From Blautia hominis (GTDB lineage Bacteria; Bacillota; Clostridia; Lachnospirales; Lachnospiraceae): a stretch of 64,000 nucleotides of DNA. Under the pieces are notes generated by a model. That model was not told the origin of the DNA. It did not search any database and was given only the letters and a program-made list of their open reading frames with translations. The stretch's first letter is position 1. Each line of letters starts with the position of its first letter. The DNA lies in NCBI GenBank assembly GCA_002270465.1, contig NQOF01000006.1, positions 310,001 to 374,000 on the forward strand. Direction: 5' to 3'. Shown one piece after another: positions 25,992-35,520 of the stretch. The position numbers and the translations under genes are program-made.

Positions 25992-27506
25992 ATGATTGGC
26001 ATTTCATTTAATAAAAGAGAGTTTGAATATGATGCCTACACTCTGGTCAAGGCCTTTTATCCCCAGGAAGAAGTGGAGAACTTCTATGCGGAAGAGACGC
26101 AGGAAGAGAAAGCTTATGACCTGCTGGTGAGAATCGCCTACGGGGAGGAAGAGACGCACCTCTCCCTGGAGAGGGATGGAGAAATTATATTCGGAGAAGC
26201 GGCCCGCTTTGTAAAAGGGCAGGACAGAAAAGAAAGAAAGAACATACTGAAACAGATTTTGTACAGAGGACTCACACAGGAGACAGGAATCACCCTTCCC
26301 TGGGGGAACCTGACCGGAATCCGGCCTACCAAGATCGCCATGGGGCTTATTGAGTCGGGAATGAGCAATGCGGAGGCTGCAGACTATATGCGCCGTACTT
26401 ATTTTACCGGCAACGCAAAGACGGCACTGGCAATAACCATTGCCAACCGGGAGCGGGATCTGTTAAAAGATATTGATTATCAGAACGGATACAGCCTGTA
26501 CGTGGGAATCCCCTTCTGCCCAAGTATCTGTCTTTACTGTTCTTTCAGTTCATCCCCCATAGAGAGATGGCGGGATAAAGTGGATGAATACCTGGATGCG
26601 CTCTGCAGGGAGCTGACTTATATCGGAGAGACCATGAAAGTGCGCACCCTTGATACCATATATATCGGCGGTGGGACTCCCACCACTTTGGAACCGGAGC
26701 AGATGGAACGGCTGCTGTCACATATTGATGCCTGTTTTCCGGTGGAACAGGTGAAGGAATACACAGTGGAAGCAGGAAGGCCGGACAGCATCACCAGGGA
26801 GAAACTCATGGTGATCAAAAGGCATCCGGTGACAAGAATTTCCGTAAATCCCCAGACTATGAACCAGAAGACACTGGATTTGATCGGACGCAGGCATACA
26901 GTGGAGGACACAAAGCACGCCTTCGCCCTTGCCAGAGAGTGCGGATTTGATAATATCAATATGGATCTGATCGTAGGCCTGCCCGGGGAGTGTGCGGAGG
27001 ATGTAAGGCACACTCTGGAGGAAGTAAAGGCTCTGGCCCCGGACAGTCTGACGGTACATTCCCTGGCTGTCAAGAGGGCCACCAGGCTTCATCTGTTCCG
27101 GGAACAGTATGAAGAGATGACCTTTGAAAACAATCAGGAGATCATGGATATGTGCATGGACTACGCACGGCAGTGCGGCATGGGCCCATATTATCTGTAC
27201 AGGCAGAAGAATATGTCGGGCAATCTGGAGAATGTGGGATATGCCAAACCGGGCAAAGCGGGTATCTATAATATTCTGATCATGGAAGAGAAGCAGTCCA
27301 TTCTGGCGGCGGGAGCGGGAGCTTCCACCAAGTTTGTTTTCCAAAACGGGGAGCGGATAGAACGGGCTGAAAACGTAAAAGATGTGACAAATTATATTAC
27401 CAGGATCGAAGAGATGACAGACCGAAAACGGATTGGGCTGGAAACGTATCTGAATATAAAGAGCGGGGATGGCGGGAATGGCAAATACGCAGAAGCATCT
27501 GATTAG
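25992..27506 (+). CDS. hemZ: coproporphyrinogen dehydrogenase HemZ (radical SAM)
   Basis: 504 residues. A large N-terminal extension (1-165) is followed by the HemN-like radical SAM core with Cys176, Cys180 and Cys183 (CPSICLYC), IYIGGGTPTTLEPEQ, EAGRPDSIT and NMDLIVGLPGE. This N-terminal extension distinguishes HemZ from HemW and HemN. The predicted reaction is oxygen-independent oxidation of coproporphyrinogen III; activity is not proven for many HemZ proteins. No other heme genes are nearby. The 3' end overlaps the next gene. Confidence 0.88.
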   Translation: MIGISFNKREFEYDAYTLVKAFYPQEEVENFYAEETQEEKAYDLLVRIAYGEEETHLSLERDGEIIFGEAARFVKGQDRKERKNILKQILYRGLTQETGITLPWGNLTGIRPTKIAMGLIESGMSNAEAADYMRRTYFTGNAKTALAITIANRERDLLKDIDYQNGYSLYVGIPFCPSICLYCSFSSSPIERWRDKVDEYLDALCRELTYIGETMKVRTLDTIYIGGGTPTTLEPEQMERLLSHIDACFPVEQVKEYTVEAGRPDSITREKLMVIKRHPVTRISVNPQTMNQKTLDLIGRRHTVEDTKHAFALARECGFDNINMDLIVGLPGECAEDVRHTLEEVKALAPDSLTVHSLAVKRATRLHLFREQYEEMTFENNQEIMDMCMDYARQCGMGPYYLYRQKNMSGNLENVGYAKPGKAGIYNILIMEEKQSILAAGAGASTKFVFQNGERIERAENVKDVTNYITRIEEMTDRKRIGLETYLNIKSGDGGNGKYAEASD

Positions 27507-28020
27507 TTTCAATCTGGAGAAGGAAATTGAACATGGCATTCAGGTGAGCAACCTGGCTTTCCGTGTGGGAAAACAGATGGGACTTTCTGAGGAGGCCTGC
27601 CATGAGCTGGCAGTGGCCGGAGTGCTTCATGATATCGGAAAACTGAGACTTTATAACTACATTGCCGGGGAGGAAAATCCTATGGTGGTGGAGGAGATGA
27701 AGTATGTAAGGCGTCATCCGGAATTGGGATATGAGAGCCTGAAGGACAGGGGATATTCCCGGTTTGTGCTGGACAGCATTTACTACCATCATGAAAACTA
27801 TGACGGCAGCGGATACCCGGAAAATCTGGCAGGGGAAAAGATTCCAATGGGTGCCAGGATTATTAGGATCTGTGATGTCTATGCAGCCCTCACATCCAAA
27901 AGGACATACCGTGACGCGTTTTCCAGCGAGACTGCCATGAAGATGGTGATCGACGAAGTTAAAAATTTTGATATGCAGGTTTTTCTTGCATTTCAGAGAG
28001 CAATACATGAAAATGATTAG
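27469..28020 (+). CDS. single-domain HD-GYP-type phosphohydrolase
   Basis: 183 residues. VLHDIGKLRLYN (about 57-68) is the HD motif and YYHHENYDGSGYPENLAG (about 105-122) is the GYP signature, followed by RIIRICDVYAALTSKRTYR. Such domains hydrolyse c-di-GMP or other cyclic dinucleotides, here without any receiver or sensor domain. The gene overlaps the hemZ 3' end by 38 nt (or 29 nt if the ATG at 27478 is used), so the two are translationally coupled. It is the second possible c-di-GMP degrading protein in the window. Confidence 0.8.
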   Translation: MAGMANTQKHLISFNLEKEIEHGIQVSNLAFRVGKQMGLSEEACHELAVAGVLHDIGKLRLYNYIAGEENPMVVEEMKYVRRHPELGYESLKDRGYSRFVLDSIYYHHENYDGSGYPENLAGEKIPMGARIIRICDVYAALTSKRTYRDAFSSETAMKMVIDEVKNFDMQVFLAFQRAIHEND

Positions 28021-28037
28021 AGATAGGAGAGAAGATT

Positions 28038-29288
28038 ATGCAGTTAAAGAAAAAACCAGTTACAGGAATGAAAGATATTCTGCCAAGAGAGATGGAGATC
28101 CGTGATTATGTGATCGGACTGATCAAGGAAACGTATAAGGAGTTCGGATTTACCTCCATGGAGACTCCCTGCGTGGAACACATTGAAAACCTGACCAGCA
28201 AACAGGGCGGAGATAATGAAAAACTGATCTTCCGTATTCTGAAAAGAGGGGAAAAACTGAAGATCAATGAGGCGAAAGAGGAGAATGACCTGGTTGACAG
28301 CGGTCTGCGTTATGACCTGACTGTTCCGCTCTGCCGTTTCTATTCCAACAATGCCAATGATCTGCCCTCCCCTTTCAAGGCTCTGCAGATGGGAAACGTA
28401 TTCCGTGCGGACAGACCGCAGAGAGGCCGTTTCCGCCAGTTTATGCAGTGTGATATTGATATCCTGGGAGATCCTACCAATCTGGCAGAGATTGATGTTA
28501 TTCTGGCAACCTCCACACTGGTCGGCAAGCTGGATTTTGAGAGCTTTGCCATCCGCATCAATGACCGCCGTTTCTTAAAAGCCATGGCAGCTTACAGCGG
28601 ATTCCCGGAAGAGTCTTATGACCAGGTATTCATCATCCTGGATAAAATGGATAAGATCGGCCTGGAAGGCGTGGCAGCAGAGCTGGAGGAAGCCGGATTT
28701 GCGAAAGAGGGTATTGAAAGATACATTGCACTGTTCGACGCCATCGGAGAAGGTCTTGACGGAGTAAAATACTGTAAGGACAAGCTGGAAGGATTCCTGG
28801 AGCCGGATGTGGCAGACAATATGTCCACCATTATCGAGAGTGTGACAGAGGCGAAAACAGCTAACTTCAGGATCATCTTTGATCCTACATTAGTGCGCGG
28901 TATGTCTTATTATACGGGACCGATCTTTGAAATCTGTATTGACGGTTTTTCCGGCAGTGTAGGCGGCGGCGGACGTTACGATGAGATGATCGGCAAATTT
29001 ACAGGAACCCCCACACCGGCAACCGGATTTTCCATTGGTTTTGAGCGTATCGTTATGCTGCTCATGGAGAGAGGATTCCAGGTACCGGGCAGTGCGGACA
29101 AGAAAGCATATCTGCTGGATAAGAAGCTCAGCTCTGAAAAACTGGTGGAGGTTGTGAAAAAAGCCGGGGAAGAGAGAAAAGCAGGCAAGAGCGTTAATAT
29201 TGTATATATGAAAAAGAATAAAAAATTCCAGAAGGAACAGCTTCAGTCTGAAGGCTATGAGACGATTGAAGAGATATATAACGACTGA
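28038..29288 (+). CDS. hisS: histidyl-tRNA synthetase
   Basis: 416 residues. Class II synthetase motifs: GMKDILPREMEIRDYV at the N-terminus, QMGNVFRADRPQRGRFRQF (motif 2), VRGMSYYTGPIFEI (histidine A box) and GFSIGFERIVML (motif 3), with a C-terminal anticodon-binding domain. It attaches histidine to tRNA-His. It starts 17 nt after the HD-GYP gene and 21 nt before aspS. No T-box leader is visible in the short gaps, so expression follows the operon. Confidence 0.95.
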   Translation: MQLKKKPVTGMKDILPREMEIRDYVIGLIKETYKEFGFTSMETPCVEHIENLTSKQGGDNEKLIFRILKRGEKLKINEAKEENDLVDSGLRYDLTVPLCRFYSNNANDLPSPFKALQMGNVFRADRPQRGRFRQFMQCDIDILGDPTNLAEIDVILATSTLVGKLDFESFAIRINDRRFLKAMAAYSGFPEESYDQVFIILDKMDKIGLEGVAAELEEAGFAKEGIERYIALFDAIGEGLDGVKYCKDKLEGFLEPDVADNMSTIIESVTEAKTANFRIIFDPTLVRGMSYYTGPIFEICIDGFSGSVGGGGRYDEMIGKFTGTPTPATGFSIGFERIVMLLMERGFQVPGSADKKAYLLDKKLSSEKLVEVVKKAGEERKAGKSVNIVYMKKNKKFQKEQLQSEGYETIEEIYND

Positions 29289-29309
29289 TATTTAAGGAGA
29301 ACTGACACA

Positions 29310-31106
29310 ATGGCAGAATCAATGTACGGGTTAAAGAGAACCCACAGATGTACGGAAGTGACGAAAGAAGAGATCGGCAGCACGGTAACCCTCATGGGAT
29401 GGGTACAGAAAAGCCGCAACAAAGGCGGTATTGTTTTCGTGGATCTGCGTGACCGTTCCGGGATCATGCAGATAATCTTTGAAAACGGTGATATTGACGA
29501 GGAAGGCTTTGAGAAGGCCGGCAGATTAAGAAGTGAGTTTGTTATCGCTGTGACGGGACGCGTGGAGGCGCGTTCCGGCGCAGTGAATGAGAATCTGAAG
29601 ACAGGTGAGATTGAAGTCCGGGCAAATGCCCTGCGCATCCTGTCCGAGTCAGAGACCCCTCCTTTCCCCGTTGAGGAGAACAGCAAGACCAGAGAGGAAG
29701 TGCGTTTGAAATACCGTTATCTGGATCTGAGAAGACCGGATCTGCAGAGAAATCTGATCATGCGTTCCCAGGTTGCTGTGCTGGTTCGCCAGTTCCTGGC
29801 AAATGAAGGATTTTTGGAGATCGAGACACCGATTCTGAATAAAAGTACACCGGAGGGAGCAAGGGATTACCTGGTTCCAAGCCGTGTACATCCGGGCAGT
29901 TTTTATGCGCTGCCTCAGTCACCTCAGATCTTTAAGCAGCTTCTTATGTGCTCCGGATACGACAGGTATTTCCAGATCGCCAAATGTTTCCGCGATGAGG
30001 ACCTGCGCGCTGACCGTCAGCCGGAATTCACACAGATCGACATGGAGCTTTCCTTTGTGGATGTGGATGATGTCATAGATGTAAATGAGCGTATGCTGGC
30101 GTTTCTGTTTCGTGAGGTGCTGGGTGTGGAAGTGCAGCTTCCCATTCAGAGAATGACCTGGATAGAAGCTATGAACCGTTTTGGTTCCGACAAACCGGAC
30201 CTGCGTTTCGGCATGGAGCTTACGGATGTGTCAGAAGTGGTAAAAGGCTGTGAGTTTGCTGTATTTAAAAATGCGCTGGAGGCAGGCGGCAGTGTCCGCG
30301 GTATCAATGCCAAAGGACAGGGGGCTATGCCCAGAAAGAAGATTGACAAGTTAGTGGAATTCGCCAAAGGATACGGTGCCAAAGGTCTGGCGTATATTGC
30401 CATCCAGGAGGACGGCAGTGTGAAATCTTCCTTCGCAAAATTCATGCAGGAAGAGGAGATGAAGGCCCTAATAGAAGCTATGCAGGGTGAAGCAGGTGAC
30501 CTGCTCCTCTTTGCTGCGGACAAGACCAAGCTTGTATGGGATGTTCTGGGGGCACTTCGTCTTGAATTGGCGCGCCAGATGGAGCTGTTCGATAAAGACG
30601 AGTACCGTTTTGTATGGATCACAGAGTTCCCGCTTCTGGAGTGGTCAGAGGAGGAGCAGCGCTTTACTGCCATGCATCATCCGTTTACCATGCCTTTTGA
30701 GGAGGATATCCCGCTTCTGGATACAGATCCGGGTGCAGTGCGGGCTAAAGCCTATGATATTGTGCTCAACGGCAATGAGATTGGCGGCGGCAGTGTGCGA
30801 ATCCACCAGAACGATGTGCAGGAAAAAATGTTTGAGGCTCTTGGGTTTGAAAAGGCACAGGCATACAAGCAGTTCGGCTTCCTTCTGGATGCCTTCAAAT
30901 ACGGAGTTCCGCCTCACGCCGGGCTGGCTTACGGCCTGGACCGTATGGTCATGCTCATGGCAAAGGAGGAATCTATCCGTGAGGTGATAGCGTTCCCGAA
31001 GGTGAAGGATGCCTCCTGTTTGATGTCGGAGGCACCGAATACCGTGGATGTAAAACAGCTGGATGAACTGGGGATTGCACTGAAAGCACAGGAGAGTGAG
31101 CAGTAA
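29310..31106 (+). CDS. aspS: aspartyl-tRNA synthetase
   Basis: 598 residues, bacterial type. An N-terminal OB fold binds the anticodon (LMGWVQKSRNKGGIVFVDLRD, about 29-49). The catalytic core has FLEIETPILNKSTPEGARDYLVP and QSPQIFKQLLM. A bacterial GAD insertion follows (about 290-400), and the C-terminal motif 3 is HAGLAYGLDRMVMLMA. It charges tRNA-Asp, possibly also tRNA-Asn if an amidotransferase is present. The stop overlaps the next start (TAATG), so the downstream permease is coupled. Confidence 0.95.
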   Translation: MAESMYGLKRTHRCTEVTKEEIGSTVTLMGWVQKSRNKGGIVFVDLRDRSGIMQIIFENGDIDEEGFEKAGRLRSEFVIAVTGRVEARSGAVNENLKTGEIEVRANALRILSESETPPFPVEENSKTREEVRLKYRYLDLRRPDLQRNLIMRSQVAVLVRQFLANEGFLEIETPILNKSTPEGARDYLVPSRVHPGSFYALPQSPQIFKQLLMCSGYDRYFQIAKCFRDEDLRADRQPEFTQIDMELSFVDVDDVIDVNERMLAFLFREVLGVEVQLPIQRMTWIEAMNRFGSDKPDLRFGMELTDVSEVVKGCEFAVFKNALEAGGSVRGINAKGQGAMPRKKIDKLVEFAKGYGAKGLAYIAIQEDGSVKSSFAKFMQEEEMKALIEAMQGEAGDLLLFAADKTKLVWDVLGALRLELARQMELFDKDEYRFVWITEFPLLEWSEEEQRFTAMHHPFTMPFEEDIPLLDTDPGAVRAKAYDIVLNGNEIGGGSVRIHQNDVQEKMFEALGFEKAQAYKQFGFLLDAFKYGVPPHAGLAYGLDRMVMLMAKEESIREVIAFPKVKDASCLMSEAPNTVDVKQLDELGIALKAQESEQ

Positions 31107-31870
31107 TGGAGCCAGGTATTGTCTCCTATCTGATCGTCTGTCCGCTGGTGTTTTTGGCCAGTTTTGTAGATGCCATAGCAGGCGGGGGTGGACTGATCTC
31201 CCTGCCTGCTTATCTTTTAGCCGGAGTTCCCATACACAATGCCATTGCCACCAACAAACTGTCCTCAGCGGCCGGCACGGTCATCTCCACAGCCCGTTAC
31301 TGCAAAAACAGGTATGCGGATGTGCCGCTTGCGGTTCCCTCTTTTCTCGTGGCGCTTTTGGGGTCCTTCATGGGAGCAAATCTGGCTCTTATTACAAGTG
31401 ATAAAGTGCTGAAGCTTATGCTCATTGCAGTGCTGCCGGTGGTGGCGTTCTATGTGCTGAAGAATAAAAGTATGGAGTCAAAGTTAAAAAGGCAGCTTAC
31501 AAAAAGGCAGAAGTATGCCATTGTGATCACGGCTTCTTTTGTCATCGGTACATATGACGGCTTTTACGGGCCGGGAACAGGAACTTTTCTGCTGCTTGTC
31601 TACACAGGGCTTGCAGGGATGGATATCCGAACCGCTTCCGGAAACACAAAGATCGTGAATCTGGCTTCCAACCTGGCGGCTCTTGGGGCTTTCTTTTTCA
31701 GCGGCAAGATCGTAGTTACATTGGGCCTGGCGGCAGCCGTGTTCAGCATTGCGGGGCATTACATCGGCTCCGGCATGGTAATAAAGAACGGGACCAGGAT
31801 AGTCCGTCCTATTGTGGTCACGGTTCTTGTTTTATTGTTTATTAAAATTGTATCAGGATTTTTTGTATAG
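31106..31870 (+). CDS. TSUP family permease (TauE/SafE type)
   Basis: 254 residues with about eight hydrophobic helices. The two TSUP signature segments are visible: ASFVDAIAGGGGLISLPAYL at the front (about 14-33), then NKLSSAAGTVISTARY, and the mirrored GFYGPGTGTFLLLVYTG and SGNTKIVNLASNLAAL in the second half. The family moves sulfite, sulfoacetate or other sulfur-containing organic anions, usually by proton coupling. Substrate unknown here. It is coupled to aspS by a 1-base overlap and ended by a strong terminator. Confidence 0.85.
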   Translation: MEPGIVSYLIVCPLVFLASFVDAIAGGGGLISLPAYLLAGVPIHNAIATNKLSSAAGTVISTARYCKNRYADVPLAVPSFLVALLGSFMGANLALITSDKVLKLMLIAVLPVVAFYVLKNKSMESKLKRQLTKRQKYAIVITASFVIGTYDGFYGPGTGTFLLLVYTGLAGMDIRTASGNTKIVNLASNLAALGAFFFSGKIVVTLGLAAAVFSIAGHYIGSGMVIKNGTRIVRPIVVTVLVLLFIKIVSGFFV

Positions 31871-31873
31871 AAA

Positions 31874-31908
31874 AATGCCCGGCTTTTGTCAGACCCAAGC
31901 CGGGCATT
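31874..31908. terminator. bidirectional terminator
   Basis: AATGCCCGGCTT (31874-31885) pairs perfectly with AAGCCGGGCATT (31897-31908). It serves the plus-strand aspS operon and the converging lipoprotein gene. Confidence 0.88.
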
Positions 31909-31952
31909 CATTTTGTCTGTCCATAACAGTTCCATGATCGGAACGGTCATAT

Positions 31953-33074
31953 CTATTCCACATCTTCCGACACATCTGCCAGGGCGCTGTCCACGCCTCC
32001 CAGTATGGCTTGTGCCACATTTTCATCCATCTGCATTTTCCAGCTTGTCCCGTCATTGATAAGAGAAATATCCACGTTGCGGGTGGTGGAATCCTGGTTC
32101 TTTTCTATGCTTTCCAGAAGGAGCTGCCGTTCTTTCTCGCGGCGTCCTTCAGCACCGCCTGCCATGGCCTGAGAAGTCTGAAGCCACTGGGAGAGCTGCT
32201 CCTGGTAGGAGGCCACAATGCTTTTGAAATCACTGCTGGTTATCCGGACTTTTACCAGAGCATTGCGCTCGTCGTTTTGAGTATCCAGGATTTTAAAATC
32301 AAAACAGGTCTGGATCTGTTCTGCCATAGCGTGGGCAATAGAACTGCTGTATGTGTCATCCGTGTCCAAAAGGCTGTCCAGAGACAGATAGATGTTGAGC
32401 TGTTCCGTATCGAATTCTTTTATCGTATTAAAATGGATCTTGACCACTTCCGGGGGCGGCAGCAGATCAGAATCTGCCATATAAGTGAGAAATCCGCCGG
32501 TGATCTGATTGTCCAGGTCCTCGCTGTGGACAATAGTCCAGGTTTCCCCGTCCTTTTTCAGTTTCAGGTCAAAGGTGGTATCCACCTGTTTATAATCATT
32601 CTTTTTCAGCGTCTCTCCAAGCAGCAGGTAAGAATCTTTCAGGGAAAATTCCACCTGACTGGGGTTGGCGTCGCAGGTGATCCGTTTTTTCAGCGCAGCG
32701 GCTGTGTAATCTTCGGCAAGCGCATGGGCATCCAGATTGGTTATGGTGACTGTGGCGCTGGCTTTTTTTTCTTCGGCTTTGACAGTATCCACGGTGTAAG
32801 AGAAGTTTTTAAAGTAGCGTGAGAAGATCTTAATGATCTCAGGGTCTGCGCTTTCTTTTTCGCTGTCGTTTTCGGCTGTGTCCTCTTCGGGGAACAGTTG
32901 ATGGGCGGAAAGGTATGTTTCAATGGTCTTTTTATCCGGGCTTTTCAACTGGTCAAGTTCTGCTGAAACTGCCTGCTTTACCGCGCGCTCCTCCTTGCTG
33001 TCACATCCTGTAAGCAGCAGGGCAGATGTCAGGAAAACTGCGGCGTATAGCCATTTCTTATGTCGAATCTTCAT
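31953..33074 (-). CDS. lipoprotein of unknown function
   Basis: 373 residues. A clear lipoprotein signal (basic start, YAAVFLTSALLLTGC, lipidated Cys24) is followed by a charged linker and two similar halves: FSRYFKNFSYTVDTVKAEEKKASATVTI and IQTCFDFKILDTQNDERNALVKVRI. This suggests two copies of a cystatin- or NTF2-like domain, often seen in Lachnospiraceae lipoproteins. I do not recognise a named family. The ATG at 33072-33074 has CAGGAG upstream. It is a single gene with its own promoter region in the gap to 33304. Confidence 0.65.
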   Translation of the reverse strand: MKIRHKKWLYAAVFLTSALLLTGCDSKEERAVKQAVSAELDQLKSPDKKTIETYLSAHQLFPEEDTAENDSEKESADPEIIKIFSRYFKNFSYTVDTVKAEEKKASATVTITNLDAHALAEDYTAAALKKRITCDANPSQVEFSLKDSYLLLGETLKKNDYKQVDTTFDLKLKKDGETWTIVHSEDLDNQITGGFLTYMADSDLLPPPEVVKIHFNTIKEFDTEQLNIYLSLDSLLDTDDTYSSSIAHAMAEQIQTCFDFKILDTQNDERNALVKVRITSSDFKSIVASYQEQLSQWLQTSQAMAGGAEGRREKERQLLLESIEKNQDSTTRNVDISLINDGTSWKMQMDENVAQAILGGVDSALADVSEDVE

Positions 33075-33172
33075 GTGTCATCTCCTGTTTGCGGAAGTTA
33101 CCGTATTTGTTTAGTTTAACAGAAATGACGGAAAAGTCAACTTTTTAATCGTTAAGGGGCGGACGGAAGAGA

Positions 33173-33221
33173 CTGCGGAAAGGCCGGGGGCCCTTCCCGC
33201 AGCCCCTTCCTGGGGGGCGCT
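33173..33221. other. two GC-rich hairpins in the 33075-33304 gap
   Basis: CTGCGGAAAGG (33173-33183) pairs with CCTTCCCGCAG (33192-33202), one mismatch; a second stem forms from CAGCCCC and GGGGCGCTG-type bases up to 33221. They lie beyond the stop of the LacI-ribokinase gene and may end that transcript, though no T run follows on the minus strand. Confidence 0.35.
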
Positions 33222-33304
33222 GGGCCGCAGGGATTTGAAAGTGGGGAGGGGAAAAGAAAAAAGCGGATTGAGGGGGCAGCGGTTGTGGGTTTGGGAATGG
33301 ACGA

Positions 33305-35206
33305 TTATTTTAGCAGGGTTGGTTCAAGTTTTTTAATATGGGTTTCCAGGGTGTTGTGGTCTATCAGGGCGGGGACCACGCCTTGTCTGGAGACGCAGAA
33401 GCCGGCTGCATAGGTGGCTATGCGGATGGATTTTTCCAGGGAGTAACCTTCGATCAGGAAGGAGGCCAGGGCGGAGATGAATGCATCTGCACCGCCGGTG
33501 GTGTCTATGGAAATAAAGTCGGCGGCAGGAAAGTATTTTGCGGTTTCCGCGGTTTTCAGGTAGCAGCCTTCGTGTCCAAGGGTTATGATGACAGTCTCGA
33601 TCCCTTTTTGAAAAAAGTATTCGGCTTGTTTTTCTACAGTAGTGTGCTGGGGGCACAGGGCGGCAGCTTCTTTTCGGTTGGGGATGAAGATATCCGTATT
33701 CTGAAGAAGCTGCTCGGGGATGGATTTTAAGGCAGCCGGTTTGACGATATTTTTGGCACCGTATTTTCTGGCGATTTTGGCTGCTTCCAGGACCGTGTGG
33801 ATGGGAATCTCCGTGGAGAGCAGGCAGAAACCGGCATTTTCAAAAAGATGTTGTCTTTTTTGGATATCTTCGGGGCTAAGATTGCCGTTGGCCCCGGACA
33901 TGATGGTGATGGTCCCTTCACCGTCACGCTCGATGTAAATGTATGCTTTTCCGGTTTGGGCTTTCATGTCTCTGTGGACACCCTGGGTGGTCACCTGTTC
34001 TTTTTCCAGTATATCGAAGATGAACGTGGAATCCGTGTCGTTTCCGATTTCCCCAATGAGGGAAACCTCGCGTCCCAGTTTGGCGGCACCTACGGACTGG
34101 TTGGCCCCTTTTCCTCCGAGGGTGGTGGTGGAGCTTAGGATCGTGGTGGTCTTTCCTGCCTGGGGAAGCCAGTCTACATTGAAGGTTATGTCTGTGTTGA
34201 TACTTCCTACGACCACGATTTTTTTTGCGCGGAAGAAGGAAGGGATGTCCAGGCTGTCCTCGTTGTCAAAGATACACTGGGATACAAAGGTATATTCCGG
34301 TTCTCCCTCGTCTTTTTTTTCGCATTTTTGAATCAGGTTTCTGCACACATAGTAGCCGAATTCCCGGTAAGGGATTTTGATGCTGGATATATGTGGGAAG
34401 GAGATGGCTTCCCGTACGTCATCTTTTAAGCTTACCAAAGATAAGTCGGAGGGTACATAGTAGTGCAGTTTATTCATCTGTTCATACAGAATCAGGGCGG
34501 AGGCAAAATGAGAACTGACAATGCCTGAAAAACCATGGCTCAGCACTTTGGAACAGCAGGCAGGGTCAGAGATAAAAAGCCTCATTTTGTCATGATAGGG
34601 AATCTGATTGTCAAATAAACATTTCTTGAATCCCTCAAATACCATTTTGGAGCGCCTGCTTTTTTCTTTCATCAGACAGGCAATTTTGCTGTGCTTGTAC
34701 TCCAGAAGCTTCTGGGTCAGGACATAGCCCATTTTTTCAAAGTCGATGTTGTAGGCAGGCAGGGTGTCAGGGCCATTTATATAGCAGACAGAAATGTTCT
34801 GTTCTGCAAAGTAATGCTCATATTGGGAACTGTTCTCGTCCACTGGCTCCCAGATCACACCGTCCACATTGTTCTTGCACAGGGAGGTGATATGCTTTAG
34901 CTCGGTGTCTGTACTGTTCAGACTATCCAGAAGCAGCACATTATAACCCTGCTCCTGAGCTGCCTGCAGGATGCCGTTCAGCATCAGATTGGTCTGTGAG
35001 GCGGTGCGGAGCAGGACCCCCAGCAAAAAGGTCTTTGCACTGGATATATTTTTTACCATGCCGTAAGGTGTATAGTTGTATTCTTTTACAATTTTCAGTA
35101 CCCGGCTGCGGGTCTCAGGATTGATATTCTGGTCTTTGTTATTTACGATTTTGGAAACCGTTGAGATAGAGACACCGGCCAGGCTGGCGATTTCTTTGAT
35201 TGTCAT
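33305..35206 (-). CDS. LacI-type regulator fused to a ribokinase (PfkB) domain
   Basis: 633 residues. Residues 1-60 are a LacI helix-turn-helix (TIKEIASLAGVSISTVSKIVN) with hinge; about 61-325 is a periplasmic-binding-protein-like sensor; about 335-625 is a PfkB/ribokinase domain with VVVGSINTDITFNVDWLPQAGKT, LGGKGANQSVGAAKLGREV and IDTTGGADAFISALASFL. In the last motif the usual GAGD reads GGAD: the catalytic Asp is kept but the anion-hole glycine order is changed, so kinase activity is uncertain. It is divergent from the nucleoside hydrolase operon, which it probably controls, with ribose, ribose phosphate or a nucleoside as signal. Confidence 0.85.
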   Translation of the reverse strand: MTIKEIASLAGVSISTVSKIVNNKDQNINPETRSRVLKIVKEYNYTPYGMVKNISSAKTFLLGVLLRTASQTNLMLNGILQAAQEQGYNVLLLDSLNSTDTELKHITSLCKNNVDGVIWEPVDENSSQYEHYFAEQNISVCYINGPDTLPAYNIDFEKMGYVLTQKLLEYKHSKIACLMKEKSRRSKMVFEGFKKCLFDNQIPYHDKMRLFISDPACCSKVLSHGFSGIVSSHFASALILYEQMNKLHYYVPSDLSLVSLKDDVREAISFPHISSIKIPYREFGYYVCRNLIQKCEKKDEGEPEYTFVSQCIFDNEDSLDIPSFFRAKKIVVVGSINTDITFNVDWLPQAGKTTTILSSTTTLGGKGANQSVGAAKLGREVSLIGEIGNDTDSTFIFDILEKEQVTTQGVHRDMKAQTGKAYIYIERDGEGTITIMSGANGNLSPEDIQKRQHLFENAGFCLLSTEIPIHTVLEAAKIARKYGAKNIVKPAALKSIPEQLLQNTDIFIPNRKEAAALCPQHTTVEKQAEYFFQKGIETVIITLGHEGCYLKTAETAKYFPAADFISIDTTGGADAFISALASFLIEGYSLEKSIRIATYAAGFCVSRQGVVPALIDHNTLETHIKKLEPTLLK

Positions 35207-35293
35207 ATGAGGACCCTCGTCATAATTTTTTATTTTATTATGAAGGATAAGGAAAGATTTGTCAACGGAAAAATAGCAATGCTATGTGAAATA

Positions 35294-35400
35294 TGCACAA
35301 GAAAATGTTATCGTAAATAGTTTTAATTAACAAAAAATAAAAAAATAGTTGACAGGGAAGAGCAGAATAAGTACAATACATGCATAGAAAAATGCTTTAC
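35294..35400 (+). repeat. promoter cassette, copy 1
   Basis: Aligns without gaps to 36530-36636 (offset 1236). Shared blocks include TGCACAAGAAAA, TCGTAAATAGTTTTA, TTTAACAAAAA-like, TTGACAG and GTACAATACATGCATAG. The copies lie before the first and second hydrolase genes. The 314-base gap 35207-35520 holds nothing else except the regulator's own promoter region. Confidence 0.85.
35349..35377 (+). promoter_or_regulatory. promoter 1 of the nucleoside operon with LacI-type sites
   Basis: TTGACA (35349-35354), exactly 17 bases, TACAAT (35372-35377). CG-centred sites of LacI type flank it: TTATCGTAAA (CG at 35312-35313) and TTTACGAAAA (CG at 35400-35401), one upstream and one just after the transcription start. 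They are the likely operators of the fused regulator at 33305-35206. Confidence 0.75.
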
Positions 35401-35520
35401 GAAAATGATTTCATGACGATTTGTTACTAATACGCCGTTCGGACAGAGATCATAGCCAATGCTGGTTATTTTGTCAGCCTGCAAGGCGGAGGAGGAAAGA
35501 AGAAAGGAAGGGATAGAGTT

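Noticed and set aside
28021-29309. T-box leaders before hisS, aspS or argS
   Set aside because: The gaps are only 9-21 bases long and lack the T-box consensus.
33173-33304. G-rich segment as a G-quadruplex
   Set aside because: G runs are present, but the loops between four usable runs are too long or irregular for a confident call.
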